Shown here piece after piece: positions 26,643 to 36,090 of a stretch of 64,000 nt of DNA; the first letter of the stretch is position 1, and every line of letters begins with the position of its first letter. Location: contig JAHHHR010000027.1 of the NCBI GenBank assembly GCA_019359245.1, positions 1 to 64,000 of the forward strand, given 5' to 3'. Origin of the DNA: Nostoc desertorum CM1-VF14. GTDB taxonomy: Bacteria > Cyanobacteriota > Cyanobacteriia > Cyanobacteriales > Nostocaceae. Position numbers and translations under genes: made by a program. Below the pieces are notes generated by a model. That model saw only the letters and a list, made by a program, of their open reading frames with translations, was not told where the DNA came from and made no database searches.

Positions 26643-28508
26643 TTACCAAATCTTTTTCAAGTTTTTTTGACGGTTAGAGACTACTAACTTATGTCTCTGT
26701 TCTTCTTGAGTATTAGTTTGTGTTGAAATATTTTCCTGTGGTTGTGGTTCTATCTTCTCAATTTTAATTTCTTCCCTACAAACTATCTCAGGTAAAATTT
26801 CCTGATTTTCTTCTTTAATTAAAGATTTGGAAGTCCTAGTTTTGCGTATTTCAATAATATTTGAGCTTTGCTTAGATGTAGAACGTAGACGTTTTTGCTC
26901 TGCTCTTCTTTTTTCCTTCTTGTCTTGTTTGCGCTCTTCTACAAGTTCCTTGCGTTTACCTAATGCTAATAAGGCATCATAATTAAAATGCTCCTTACGA
27001 GCTTTACTGCGCTGTCTATTTAGGGCTTTTAACTCTTCTAAACTCAGGTCATGAGTATCCATGTTGACGGCATGAGCATAGCCCAAGAAATCTTCTAAAT
27101 TATCATCAGTTTCGCAACTGTAAATATATAAAGTCAGGATATGGTCGGGGTCGTATCTCAGCGTCACATATTCACCTTTATATATCTTGAGTAATTCTCC
27201 TCGATAAATCAGGTTCTCAAACTGTATAGAGCCATGAGCTTGAACAACTCGTTGCGCTTCTTTCATTAAACAGATATCCAATTCTCGCTCATCCAAAGGC
27301 TCAGGTAGTTTTTCTCCCATTCTCTTGAACCAGCGTTCAAATCTCGTATCACCAGGATCTTTAGGATAAGGCTCGTGGTTATAAATATCACAAAAGAAAC
27401 TAGCGAGAATTTTGTCTAAATCCTGTATTGTCAAACAGGCTTCTTTCTCTGCATTTTCGGGGCGTTCCTGAACATTCGCCCCTGTATAACCAGGTAAATC
27501 TTTGAGAACTTTAGTATTAACAGTTTTGAAAATGCGTTCTACAATACCACCTTCAGGCGGGCGATCGCGTAGTTCACACTGAAATCCTAGTTTCTTACCA
27601 ATGGCTTTGAGATGTTTTGAGCGAAAATCTTTTCCACCATCAGTAAAAAAATATTGAAAAGGAGGCCCGCATATTTCCCAAACTTTATTTAGCTGATAAT
27701 CATTAGGATAGTTTTTGGGCAAAATTGCATGTCTTAAGGCAAGAGCTACCTCCGTAGAACCTGGTTGTTTGATCCATAAGCGGAAACCAACAACACAGCT
27801 TGAATAAGTATCCACAATAGTGGTTAGCCAAGGACGGTCAGACAACAAATTACCATCACTATCAACTATGAGAATATCCAACTTAGTATGGTCGCATTGA
27901 ATAATTTGGTTACTAAAGTCAGCCCTCAGTAGCTGTCCATCTCGTGTTACAACTGTCATCCAAGATCCCGAACCTGGATTTCTAACTCTTGTCTTCCGTT
28001 TATGTTGTTGTATTAAAGGATCTAAAATTCGATAAACAGTAGCTGGATGAGGATAATCTCCTGGTTTAAGTCCAAGATCCACAATCGCGTGTCGCTTTAC
28101 TTCGCGAACTATAGATGCTGGGGAAATTGGATGTTTGTCTTTAATACTCTTTTCATAAATTGTTTTGATAAATTCTTGCCAGTATTCGCTGACTCGATAT
28201 TGTCCCTTATCTGAGCGTTGTACTCCTGCTGATTCTGATAACCTGTCATCATGGTATTGCTTGAGCAGACGTTCCACCTGGCGAATAGAAACACTGAGTG
28301 TATCTGCAACAGCCTGCTTTCTCTGAGATTTAATGATGCGATTTGGTGATTCAGCAAGCCACTGGATCAGATTAAATGCCAGTTTATGCCTATCTGATGT
28401 TTCCAGAATAATTTGGGATGGATCTACAACAAAATTATTCTTGTCAAGAAAAATAGCATCTGGAACTTGCGTTGATTCTTCCGTGAATTCAATTTGTTTG
28501 TCTGCCAT
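26643..28508 (-). CDS. tnsB: TnsB, DDE transposase of the CAST
   Basis: TnsB binds the end repeats and does the strand transfer. Starting at the ATG at 28508 gives 621 residues (a 5-residue longer start exists at 28523). The N-terminal part has helix-turn-helix repeats (KQAVADTLSVSIRQVERLL). The DDE core shows QCDHTKLDILIVD with the first Asp, FFTDGGKDFRSKHL with the second, and PPEGGIVERIFKTVN with the Glu. The C-terminus is charged and coiled (KARKEHFNYDALL, KQDKKEKRRAEQKR) and ends with a short segment of the type that binds TnsC. The 5' end lies about 60 bp inside the first terminal repeat. Confidence 0.96.
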   Translation of the reverse strand: MADKQIEFTEESTQVPDAIFLDKNNFVVDPSQIILETSDRHKLAFNLIQWLAESPNRIIKSQRKQAVADTLSVSIRQVERLLKQYHDDRLSESAGVQRSDKGQYRVSEYWQEFIKTIYEKSIKDKHPISPASIVREVKRHAIVDLGLKPGDYPHPATVYRILDPLIQQHKRKTRVRNPGSGSWMTVVTRDGQLLRADFSNQIIQCDHTKLDILIVDSDGNLLSDRPWLTTIVDTYSSCVVGFRLWIKQPGSTEVALALRHAILPKNYPNDYQLNKVWEICGPPFQYFFTDGGKDFRSKHLKAIGKKLGFQCELRDRPPEGGIVERIFKTVNTKVLKDLPGYTGANVQERPENAEKEACLTIQDLDKILASFFCDIYNHEPYPKDPGDTRFERWFKRMGEKLPEPLDERELDICLMKEAQRVVQAHGSIQFENLIYRGELLKIYKGEYVTLRYDPDHILTLYIYSCETDDNLEDFLGYAHAVNMDTHDLSLEELKALNRQRSKARKEHFNYDALLALGKRKELVEERKQDKKEKRRAEQKRLRSTSKQSSNIIEIRKTRTSKSLIKEENQEILPEIVCREEIKIEKIEPQPQENISTQTNTQEEQRHKLVVSNRQKNLKKIW

Positions 28509-28569
28509 TGGAGTGAAAAACACTCATGAATAATTATTGTACTAATGTACCATTAATTTACCAAGAATG

Positions 28570-28775
28570 CGACATACAATTTGCGAAATGATTAAATCTT
28601 AACAAACGACCTTTAATTTGCGAAAACAGGGCTTACGACATAGAATATGCGAATTAAGCAAATTTTGATTTTGTGTAAGTAAATAGTTTATAATCCTTAC
28701 GGGATAAAGCTTTCAGGCATTAGAAGCAGTTGCGACATGATTTGCGAATTGCGACATATAATTTGCGAATGTACA
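28570..28775 (-). repeat. CAST terminal repeats, tnsB-proximal end
   Basis: Five inverted copies of the end repeat are seen: 28570-28587, 28607-28624, 28636-28653, 28733-28748 and 28752-28775. Each reads roughly CGACAT-AATTTGCGAA on the plus strand, and the last ends in the terminal TGTACA. The outermost 20 bp match the inverted sequence of the other end almost completely. Confidence 0.9.
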
Positions 28776-28858
28776 AGAACCTAGCTCTTTATGTGATTGC
28801 TCCAGTTGGCACAGTTGCTTATGAGTTTGTTGAGCCAGACTTAACTAAGCATCTATAG
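28775..28858 (+). pseudogene. C-terminal tail of an interrupted gene at the transposon edge
   Basis: Immediately outside the transposon end an open frame reads KNLALYVIAPVGTVAYEFVE and then PDLTKHL before a stop at 28858. It looks like the end of a real protein, with a hydrophobic stretch, but has no start and is cut exactly at the transposon end. I do not recognise the family. It suggests the tnsB-side flank is not the original neighbour of tRNA-Gly. Confidence 0.45.
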
Positions 28859-29152
28859 TCTGCGGGCATCGTTACTATACTGCATATACCACAGGTTGCC
28901 GAGAACACGCCGATGTTTAACAGACTGATATTTCTATTAGACTTGCCGAAAATTCAAAAAGTAGTCTGTGTCTGGCTTAGAAATGGTTTCAATTCCAGAA
29001 ATTAATTATGTGTTGCTCCCAATACGTGGTAGGCACAATTGGTGGATTGTATTGTAAGCAGATTTTTAGCAATTTACGCAAAGAGGGCTATGCACTCGCT
29101 AATGGATAACAGCTAATGGTAAAAAACAATTAGCGATTCGCATATTAGCACT
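28859..29152. other. Intergenic region, nothing recognised
   Basis: About 290 bp between the transposon flank and ltrA. No gene, RNA or strong repeat is seen. The promoter of ltrA is presumably here. Confidence 0.4.
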
Positions 29153-30334
29153 ATGACAAATTTTCTCCAACCACCAAGGTTACGCATTGGTGAAGACACT
29201 GAAGAAGAACGACACGCCACTTGGCTGGAACTGTTTTATGATTTGGTTTTTGTAGTTGCAGTTTCTCAACTCGCTCACAATCTCAACGAGGATGTCTCTT
29301 TATCAGGATTATTGGGGTTTGTAGTTCTATTTATACCAGTTTGGTGGTCATGGATTGGCACCACATTCTACGCCAACCGCTTTGACAGCGATGATGTGGG
29401 ACATCGGTTGCTGATTGGTATACAAATGCTAACAGCAGCAGCAATGGCTATTAATATCCACCACGGTTTGGGTGAGAGTTCCCCTGGTTTTGCCATTTCC
29501 TATGCTCTCGGTCGCGCTGTGCTTGTAATAGAGTACGTTCGTGCTGGAAGACATATCCCCTCCGCACGTCCTTTGACCACTCGCTACGCTATTGGTTTTG
29601 CGATCGCAGCTTTGCTTTGGCTAATATCAGCATCTGTACCCATTCCTTGGCGGTTCGGATTTTGGACACTGGGAATCATTATTGACTTTGCTACACCCTT
29701 AACAGGACGGAAGTTTCAGGTCGGGTTACTTCCCCACGCCTCCCACTTACCGGAACGTTTCGGGCTATTTACCATTATTGTCTTGGGTGAAGCAATCATT
29801 GCAGTGGTCAATGGTGTTTCTGAGCAGAAATGGGATGTTTTAACCGCGATTTCCGCCGTGTTTGGTCTAATTATCGCCTTTAGCTGGTGGTGGGTCTATT
29901 TTGATAATTTGGGTGGTAAACCTATTGAGATTGCACGGACACATGGAAAAGTTGGTGTTGTTAATCTCTGGCTCTACACCCATTTACCGCTAGTGATTGG
30001 GATTACTGCTGCTGGAGTCGGCGTAGAACAAATTTTGTTGACTAAGCCAACTTTAGCACTACCTGACTCCCAGCGATGGCTCATCTGTGCTTCAGTAGCA
30101 TTATGCTCTCTTGCTGTCAGTATTCTACACAGATTTGGGGTAATTCGTTATTGCAAAATTCGTTCCCAGTATCGACTTGGGGGTGCAGTTGTGCTGCTAG
30201 CGATCGCCATCTTTGGCAAAGGTTTGTTACCTGTTGCAGTCATTGCCCTTGTAGGTGTAGTTTCTGCTGCTCAAGTTGTTCAAGATTTATATCAGAGCCG
30301 TCCCACTACCCGCTTGGTTGACCCAGAAATCTAG
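29153..30334 (+). CDS. ltrA: Low temperature requirement protein A family membrane protein
   Basis: The 393-residue protein begins with the LtrA family signature: an Arg/Glu-rich start then ATWLELFYDLVFVVAVSQLAHNL. About ten hydrophobic segments follow, with the conserved PVWWSWIGTTFYANRFDSDD and HLPERFGLFTIIVLGEAII blocks. LtrA was named for a Listeria cold-growth gene; the biochemical role is unknown, though transport is suspected. It stands alone here, next to the transposon. Confidence 0.9.
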   Translation: MTNFLQPPRLRIGEDTEEERHATWLELFYDLVFVVAVSQLAHNLNEDVSLSGLLGFVVLFIPVWWSWIGTTFYANRFDSDDVGHRLLIGIQMLTAAAMAINIHHGLGESSPGFAISYALGRAVLVIEYVRAGRHIPSARPLTTRYAIGFAIAALLWLISASVPIPWRFGFWTLGIIIDFATPLTGRKFQVGLLPHASHLPERFGLFTIIVLGEAIIAVVNGVSEQKWDVLTAISAVFGLIIAFSWWWVYFDNLGGKPIEIARTHGKVGVVNLWLYTHLPLVIGITAAGVGVEQILLTKPTLALPDSQRWLICASVALCSLAVSILHRFGVIRYCKIRSQYRLGGAVVLLAIAIFGKGLLPVAVIALVGVVSAAQVVQDLYQSRPTTRLVDPEI

Positions 30335-30679
30335 CTCATAACGTAGTAGTAGCGGACATCTGCGCGCTACTACTATGTATCAACGCGAAATCAAATTTGA
30401 GGAATTATCTGTAAGGCATCTATCCTATGGAGGGTTTTAAGCGAAACATAAATAAATATTCATATAGTTATTTAAAGATTATGTAATTTCAGCATTCAAA
30501 CCCGACGCTGTAATGCTGAAAACTCAACGCATAGCTGTCTACCAGAGTTAACAGAACCAATGGATGAATGTCAAGATTATGAGATGTACCTTTGGGTAGT
30601 GAAGTCAAGTAGGTGAAATATTTATTAATATATTTATAGGAAGTGTAAATTCAACGTCAGGAGTCAGAAAAAATTCTTA

Positions 30680-30952
30680 ATGGCAGGTATTTCACATCAA
30701 TCATTAGATTTTTCACCAATGGAACAGAAGATCATGAAAGACCAAGAACCATCAGACTCTAAAGAATTCGTCGGAAATCTCAAGAATGGAATCTGGCTGT
30801 TCGGATTATCATCCTGGGTATTCGGCATTACTGATCGCAGTATTGCTTCATTTGCGGATGGTTATATATCTGCTTTGGATTTGACGCAACTATTCACGGC
30901 GGCTACATTCTTTGTAGCGTGGCTATTTTTGAAACCGACATCCAGAGTTTAA
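30680..30952 (+). CDS. Small hypothetical membrane protein
   Basis: I do not recognise this 90-residue protein. The first 35 residues are polar; the rest contains two hydrophobic segments (GIWLFGLSSWVFGI and LFTAATFFVAWLFL). An internal ATG at 30719 (MEQKIMKDQEPSD) is an alternative start. No clear operon partner. Confidence 0.5.
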   Translation: MAGISHQSLDFSPMEQKIMKDQEPSDSKEFVGNLKNGIWLFGLSSWVFGITDRSIASFADGYISALDLTQLFTAATFFVAWLFLKPTSRV

Positions 30953-30979
30953 GATAGGCGACTGGTTGAGTATCGAGTC

Positions 30980-31220
30980 ATGAAAAATAGAGCAGAAGTA
31001 ATCAGATTAAATGCACATGGTTGGTACGTGGGAAAAATGACAGATCATTTTAATTGGGCTTCAAAACCCAACTCCTGAGAGGTTTTACATAAATAGCGAA
31101 AGCTTGCTCTAGAAGGGCTTTGGGAATTGCCAGGTTAAGAAAAAGACGAAATCAAATTTTTGGAAGAATGCCTCAAAGAAGAGCCACGTACTTACAACAG
31201 TCGCCAACTCACCGAAAAAT
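30980..31220 (+). pseudogene. IS630-type transposase N-terminal remnant
   Basis: Broken frames read KNRAEVIRLNAHGW, then LALEGLWELPG and FLEECLKEEPRTYNSRQL. These resemble, in order, the helix-turn-helix half of an IS630-family transposase, and EECLKEEPRTYNSRQL parallels ENCLAQEPQTYNSKQL of the gene at 60008. Stops interrupt it several times, so it is a decayed insertion. Confidence 0.65.
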
Positions 31221-31356
31221 GAGAACGCGAAGCTGCTAAGGGAGTCCATTCGCTAATGCTAAATTAAATTGAGTTCCGACAGATTATCAGGGGCCTTTAT
31301 TGTATTGGTAAGCAAAAAGTGTTTATGCACACAGCTTAGGGGATATCGCTAAAAAA

Positions 31357-32232
31357 TCAAGCCGAGTTTAGAAACCACTCAAAATAGCTAATCTCTGGGA
31401 CTACACCCATTCTCACTGGTAAAACCGAAACTCCTAATCCACGTGATACGTACAGAGCGATGGCTCCGCCCGCCGCAGGCATCGCACCGTCTCGATACCA
31501 ACCACTGAGATAACGTCCGCTACCAGGCGGACGTAAAGGAACAAAACCAAATAATGATAATTGTCCGCCATGAGTATGCCCTGATAACATATATTGTGGT
31601 TTGTATTGTGTTATTTTTGCTAACTCATCAATTGAAAATGAATCTCGATATGCTGGTGAGTGAGCAAGTAATAAATGGTTTGGTTGAGGGGTAACGTTTT
31701 GGAGTGATTTGATTAAATCGGGTTTGCTGACTAAATCATCTAATCCCGTAATTAAGATCGAGCGATCGCCATACTTGTGTAAAATGCTTTCATTAATTAA
31801 TAAACGGCAATTGTAAGTGGCATAGGTTTTTGTCAAATCTTTTAAATCAACACCTGCCCAGTATTCCCAATTACCCATAATTGCATACTTAACTGTTTGC
31901 TTATCAAGGAGCGACAAAAAGCGAGCAAATCCATCAAGCTGTTCGGCTTTATCAATGGAATCTCCAGTAAAGAGTACAACATTTGGGTGAAGTTTATTAA
32001 CTTGTTCGGCAATACGTTGTGCCCGATTATTAAATTGTTTGAGATGAAGATCGCTGACTTGGACAATCTTAAAACTATTATTGTTAGAAGCAAATTCTTG
32101 ATTTAGTTGATGACGTGTGACAACGAAACGATTCGGCTCAATGATAAAAGCATACAAAATCAGTAAACAAAAGCTAACAGTGCTGGCAAGTAGAATAAAT
32201 AGGCACTTACTTCTCTTCTTTTTTGTTATCAT
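31357..32232 (-). CDS. Membrane-anchored metallophosphoesterase (YkuE-like)
   Basis: The 291-residue protein has an N-terminal membrane anchor (FILLASTVSFCLLILYAFII, residues 12-31) and a calcineurin-like phosphoesterase domain: VSDLHLKQF (metal ligands D and H), FTGDSID, MGNWEYWAG, LLLAHSPAY and SGHTHGGQ. In the third motif Trp replaces the common His of GNHD. The substrate is unknown; relatives include YkuE-type enzymes of the envelope. The gene is alone, with a terminator-like hairpin at 32626 between it and the ftsH end. Confidence 0.85.
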   Translation of the reverse strand: MITKKKRSKCLFILLASTVSFCLLILYAFIIEPNRFVVTRHQLNQEFASNNNSFKIVQVSDLHLKQFNNRAQRIAEQVNKLHPNVVLFTGDSIDKAEQLDGFARFLSLLDKQTVKYAIMGNWEYWAGVDLKDLTKTYATYNCRLLINESILHKYGDRSILITGLDDLVSKPDLIKSLQNVTPQPNHLLLAHSPAYRDSFSIDELAKITQYKPQYMLSGHTHGGQLSLFGFVPLRPPGSGRYLSGWYRDGAMPAAGGAIALYVSRGLGVSVLPVRMGVVPEISYFEWFLNSA

Positions 32233-32625
32233 TATTTGGAATTTTTCTAAAATTATCTAAAAATATCACAGAATATAGTTGCACATTCCTTTATCGCTTT
32301 CCACCCTTGTTTGTTTATTCTGTGTATCGCTTGACTCTCAGCCTTAAAAATACATCTGGCATAATCGCTGCTAGATTCGGGTCATAGTCAACTGGATTGT
32401 ACTCTATGATGGGTTCGGGAATTTTTCACAATCCAGAGTTCTCAAATTTTAGCTATATTGTATCTTTTTCCTTTTAAAGTAGGAGTTCTAGCTTTTTGAT
32501 TTGGGTGTATCTAGAAAAATTTTTCTAATTTTCCGGAATTGATTCTGCTCAAGTGGTAGTCTCTATCAGACAAGCGATTTATACTGAAACTCTATAACGA
32601 AACCTTCGGGGTATATAACCCCAAA

Positions 32626-32658
32626 TTAAAAGCCCGGTCTTCATGACCGGGCTTTTAT
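32626..32658. terminator. Strong hairpin terminator, bidirectional
   Basis: AAAAGCCCGGTC and GACCGGGCTTTT form a 12-bp stem around TTCAT, flanked by A-rich sequence on one side and TTTTA on the other. It lies 150 bp after the ftsH stop and can act on the minus-strand ftsH transcript. Confidence 0.8.
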
Positions 32659-32809
32659 TCACAATTAGGAGTTAGAAATTGTTCTTATACCGTTTCTTTG
32701 TGAAGCTCATATATTTACCCCCCGACTATACCGTTCCCCTTTATGAAGGGGGGACTGATTATGTGCATCTTCATACAGAATTGGTATTAACCCCTAACTA
32801 TTCATTAAA

Positions 32810-34651
32810 TTAAGCAAACGCAGCAGTTGTCACATCGTTATTCGATAGAATTTCTTGCAATTCCTCAGCGTCTACTGTTTCTTTATCAACCAACATTTGG
32901 GCTATCTGATCTAAAATGTGACGGTTGCCTATTAACACTTCTTTAGCGCGTGTATAGGCTACATCCACAAGTTTGCGGACTTCTTCATCAATGGCTGCGG
33001 CGGTTTCTTCAGAGAAATCACGCTCTGACATGATATCCCGTCCCAAGAACATATTACCTTGCTGACGACCAAGGGCAACTGGGCCTAAGCGATCGCTCAT
33101 GCCAAATCGGGTAATCATCTGACGCGCAACTCGTGCTACTTGTTGCAAGTCATTAGAAGCACCAGTGGTAACTTCTTCTTCACCAAAGATTAATTCTTCA
33201 GCAATTCGACCACCCAAAGCTACTGCCATCTGATTTTCCAGATAAGCGCGGCTGTATAAACCTGTATCCATCCGGTCTTCGCTGGGGGTAAACCAAGTTA
33301 AACCACCTGCACGACCGCGTGGGATAATGCTAATCTTCTGCACAGGATCGTAGTCTGGCATCAAAGCACCAACTAATGCGTGACCAGCTTCGTGATATGC
33401 TACCAAGGTTTTACGCTTTTCGCTCATTACCCGGTCTTTCTTCTCTGGACCAGCTAATACGCGATCAATCGCGTCGTTGATTTCATCCATCGAAATTTCA
33501 GTCAAATTCCGGCGTGCTGCCAAAATTGCGGCTTCATTCAGCAGGTTGGACAAATCTGCACCAGTAAATCCAGGGGTACGACGAGCAATTTTATCCAAAT
33601 CCACATCTTTCGCCAAGGTTTTGCCACGGGCGTGAACCTTGAGAATTTCGCTGCGTCCGGCATAATCAGGACGGTCTACCACAACTTGACGGTCAAAGCG
33701 ACCAGGACGCAACAGTGCTGCATCTAGGACATCAGGACGGTTGGTAGCGGCAATAATGATGATGCCAGTATTACCTTCAAATCCGTCCATTTCGGTGAGC
33801 AACTGGTTGAGGGTTTGTTCACGCTCATCGTTACCACCACCTAAACCTGCACCCCGTTGACGACCTACTGCGTCAATTTCATCGATGAAGACGATACAAG
33901 GAGCATTGGTCTTAGCTTGTTCAAATAAATCGCGGACGCGGGATGCACCCACACCTACGAACATTTCCACAAATTCTGAACCGGAGATTGAGAAGAAGGG
34001 TACACCTGCTTCACCTGCTACGGCACGAGCTAGGAGGGTTTTACCTGTACCAGGAGGGCCAACTAACAACACACCTTTAGGAATTTTTGCACCAACGGCG
34101 GTAAAGCGATCGGCGTTTTTCAGAAAGTCTACAACTTCGTTTAATTCCAATTTGGCTTGGTCAATACCAGCGACATCACCAAATGTCACCTGAGTTTGTG
34201 GTTCCATTTGCACTCTGGCTTTAGATTTGCCAAAGTTCATCGCTTGGCTACCTGGGCCACTTTGAGCACGACGTAGTAAGAAGAATAAACCAACCAAAAG
34301 CAATACAGGGAAAAATAAGCTGCTTAGTGCCTTAAACCAAAATCCTTCGTCGGTTTGGGGCAAAACAGAAATATCAACGCCTTTTGAAGTCAGAGTATTG
34401 ATCAGGTCTGGATCGTTGACTAAGGTCACAATCCGTTTAGCTGGGTCATATTTGGGTGTAACCAAGGCTGTAGAACGGTCTGCACTCAAACTGACTTTTT
34501 CTACTCTGCCTTGTTGAACTTCTTGAATGAAGCGACTATATCGCCATGTCTCTCTGCTTTGGGGTTGTTTGTCAAAAAATGCTGTTCCCAGCGCAATGAC
34601 GACAATAAACAGCAGCGCGTACAGCCCTGCATTTCTCCATCTTTTATTCAC
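32810..34651 (-). CDS. ftsH: ATP-dependent zinc metalloprotease FtsH
   Basis: FtsH degrades damaged membrane proteins, including photosystem II D1 in cyanobacteria. The 613 residues have two membrane segments (LYALLFIVVIALGTAFF near 10-26 and SLFFPVLLLVGLFFLL near 113-128) around a lumenal domain. The AAA domain has Walker A GPPGTGKTLLARA, Walker B CIVFIDEIDAVGR and the SRH region TNRPDVLDAALLRPGR. The zinc site is HEAGHALVG. The start is GTG at 34651, preceded by a strong AGGAGGATAG ribosome-binding site. Genomes of this group carry several FtsH; which one this is cannot be decided here. Confidence 0.96.
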   Translation of the reverse strand: MNKRWRNAGLYALLFIVVIALGTAFFDKQPQSRETWRYSRFIQEVQQGRVEKVSLSADRSTALVTPKYDPAKRIVTLVNDPDLINTLTSKGVDISVLPQTDEGFWFKALSSLFFPVLLLVGLFFLLRRAQSGPGSQAMNFGKSKARVQMEPQTQVTFGDVAGIDQAKLELNEVVDFLKNADRFTAVGAKIPKGVLLVGPPGTGKTLLARAVAGEAGVPFFSISGSEFVEMFVGVGASRVRDLFEQAKTNAPCIVFIDEIDAVGRQRGAGLGGGNDEREQTLNQLLTEMDGFEGNTGIIIIAATNRPDVLDAALLRPGRFDRQVVVDRPDYAGRSEILKVHARGKTLAKDVDLDKIARRTPGFTGADLSNLLNEAAILAARRNLTEISMDEINDAIDRVLAGPEKKDRVMSEKRKTLVAYHEAGHALVGALMPDYDPVQKISIIPRGRAGGLTWFTPSEDRMDTGLYSRAYLENQMAVALGGRIAEELIFGEEEVTTGASNDLQQVARVARQMITRFGMSDRLGPVALGRQQGNMFLGRDIMSERDFSEETAAAIDEEVRKLVDVAYTRAKEVLIGNRHILDQIAQMLVDKETVDAEELQEILSNNDVTTAAFA

Positions 34652-34675
34652 TAAGGTCTATCCTCCTGTATTTTT

Positions 34676-34703
34676 CGCGCAATCGCGTAGCGTCTCTGCT
34701 CGG
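34676..34703. repeat. Dispersed short repeat upstream of ftsH
   Basis: The core TCGCGTAGCGTCTC is the same as in the repeat near 3405. It lies between ftsH and its upstream region and may influence the leader, but no function is shown. Confidence 0.45.
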
Positions 34704-34762
34704 AAAAGTCATTATTAAGAATTATGTTAACTTATCTTAAGTGTAACAAAGTGACGTAGCTA

Positions 34763-35557
34763 TCATGCTACAAAAAGCTCCCTTATTTGCTGAAAACTAG
34801 GATGGTAGGGATTATATTGTAGCGACCCTGAAGGCTGATGAACGGTATGAATGGGAATAATTTGGACCACACTATTAGTGTAGGCGATCGCTTCAAATCT
34901 TTGGACTAGCTCCACCGTCCAAGATTCTTCCCGCACAGGCTGTTGGTGGTTTTGCAACCAATTTACAAGTTGCGATCGCAAAATTCCCGGTAAAATTCCG
35001 GCCTTTATTGGTGGCGTCCACCAAGTGCGATCATACCATCCCCAAAGGTTGCCTGTGCTGGTTTCTAGCCAATTTCCTTGAGCATCAACTAATATTGCTT
35101 CTTGAGCATCCAAACTAGTTTTTGCCAGCCAAGCACTCAAATAGTTTCCAGTTTTATGAGAAGGGAGAGAACGATAAAATTCCGAACTGGCAACAGCGCA
35201 GTATACACCATTATTTTGTTTTTCTGTCAAATCTTGTGGTAATAATCTGCCAATTATCCACTCCCGTCCATCGGGAAAAAGGGTAATTCTGAGAATGGGG
35301 AAGTGAGTGAGGAGAATTTCGGCACCTTGACGCACAAGCTTCCAATCTGGTTGCTGCCAACCAAAAGTCTGTATTGAAGAGAGTAAGCGATCGCAGTGTG
35401 CTTGCCAATTAGTTAAATTACTATTTAAGGAGTTTTCATAAACCCTCAATGTTGTAAAAATAGTTGCCCCATAAAGTAATCCTGGATCGTTAATGTCTAA
35501 CTTTAAAGTTTGGGACTTAATTAGTTTGCTATTATACCAAAAAATATCATTTTTCAC
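34763..35557 (-). CDS. pabC: Class IV aminotransferase, probable aminodeoxychorismate lyase
   Basis: The 264-residue protein has the fold-type IV PLP enzyme pattern: LLYGATIFTTLRVYEN near residue 28, SHKTGNYLS with the Schiff-base lysine near 133, EAILVDAQGNWLETSTGNLW, and IKAGILPGILR. Cyanobacterial relatives are annotated as 4-amino-4-deoxychorismate lyase, which makes p-aminobenzoate for folate; a branched-chain or D-amino acid aminotransferase is the alternative. The start is GTG at 35557. It is 17 bp downstream of a GNAT gene on the same strand. Confidence 0.75.
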   Translation of the reverse strand: MKNDIFWYNSKLIKSQTLKLDINDPGLLYGATIFTTLRVYENSLNSNLTNWQAHCDRLLSSIQTFGWQQPDWKLVRQGAEILLTHFPILRITLFPDGREWIIGRLLPQDLTEKQNNGVYCAVASSEFYRSLPSHKTGNYLSAWLAKTSLDAQEAILVDAQGNWLETSTGNLWGWYDRTWWTPPIKAGILPGILRSQLVNWLQNHQQPVREESWTVELVQRFEAIAYTNSVVQIIPIHTVHQPSGSLQYNPYHPSFQQIRELFVA

Positions 35558-35574
35558 AACCAGATTGCCTGTTG

Positions 35575-35997
35575 CTACAACTGTATTCCAAAGTGATGAC
35601 TTGTAATGTTCATGCGCTCCATGAGATAAAATCTGTGAGCTGCAAATCGCTGAACGCCAGAATCAAGAGTAAGGTGTTCACAGTCATGATTTCTTGCATA
35701 TTCAATTAGCCATTGAAATAACTGTTGACCATAACCTTGTGATCGCTTTAACTCATCAACAACTAAGTCATCAACATATAAAAACTTACCTGATGCTAAA
35801 CACGTAGAAATGCGAAATCCAGCCACTGCCACAGCTTGCCCCTCAAGTTCCAAGAATGCAAGTTGATATCCTTCTTTCATTTGATATCGAACTTGTTCTA
35901 TAAACTTAGCTTGCTTAAGATGAGGACGCAGCTGGAACATAACAGGGAAACACCCTAATATTTTACAGTCAGATTTTGCCAATTGTATTGATATCAC
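35575..35997 (-). CDS. GNAT-family N-acetyltransferase
   Basis: The 140-residue protein shows the GNAT core: LEGQAVAVAGFRIS, FLYVDDLVVDELKRSQGYGQQLFQWL with the acetyl-CoA binding Q/R-x-x-G-x-G/A pattern, and HLTLDSGVQRFAAHRFYLMERM near the C-terminus. This C-terminal signature is common in small acetyltransferases of unknown substrate. It reads toward the pabC-like gene 17 bp away. Confidence 0.85.
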   Translation of the reverse strand: MISIQLAKSDCKILGCFPVMFQLRPHLKQAKFIEQVRYQMKEGYQLAFLELEGQAVAVAGFRISTCLASGKFLYVDDLVVDELKRSQGYGQQLFQWLIEYARNHDCEHLTLDSGVQRFAAHRFYLMERMNITSHHFGIQL

Positions 35998-36090
35998 TAT
36001 TGCTCCTAATGATATTGCGTATAAGGTATGGACAGGATAGCAATTTCACAAAATTTTCTTTGTTTGCAGCAATATGCTATGAATGAAAAC

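Larger units (their letters stand above)
4489..28775. mobile_element. Complete type V-K CRISPR-associated Tn7-like transposon (CAST), 24.3 kb
   Basis: The element begins TGTACATTCGCA at 4489 and ends with the inverted version at 28775. Several further copies of the end repeat lie inside each end. It holds all expected V-K parts: tnsB, tnsC and tniQ in one operon, cas12k, tracrRNA, a short CRISPR array and a delocalised homing guide matching the neighbouring tRNA-Gly. tnsA is absent, as in this class, where cointegrate products are known. The 17 kb between the Arc-like gene and tniQ is cargo, mainly defence genes. The 5 bp outside each end (GCTTT and AGAAC) do not match, so no target duplication is visible. 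Confidence 0.95.
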
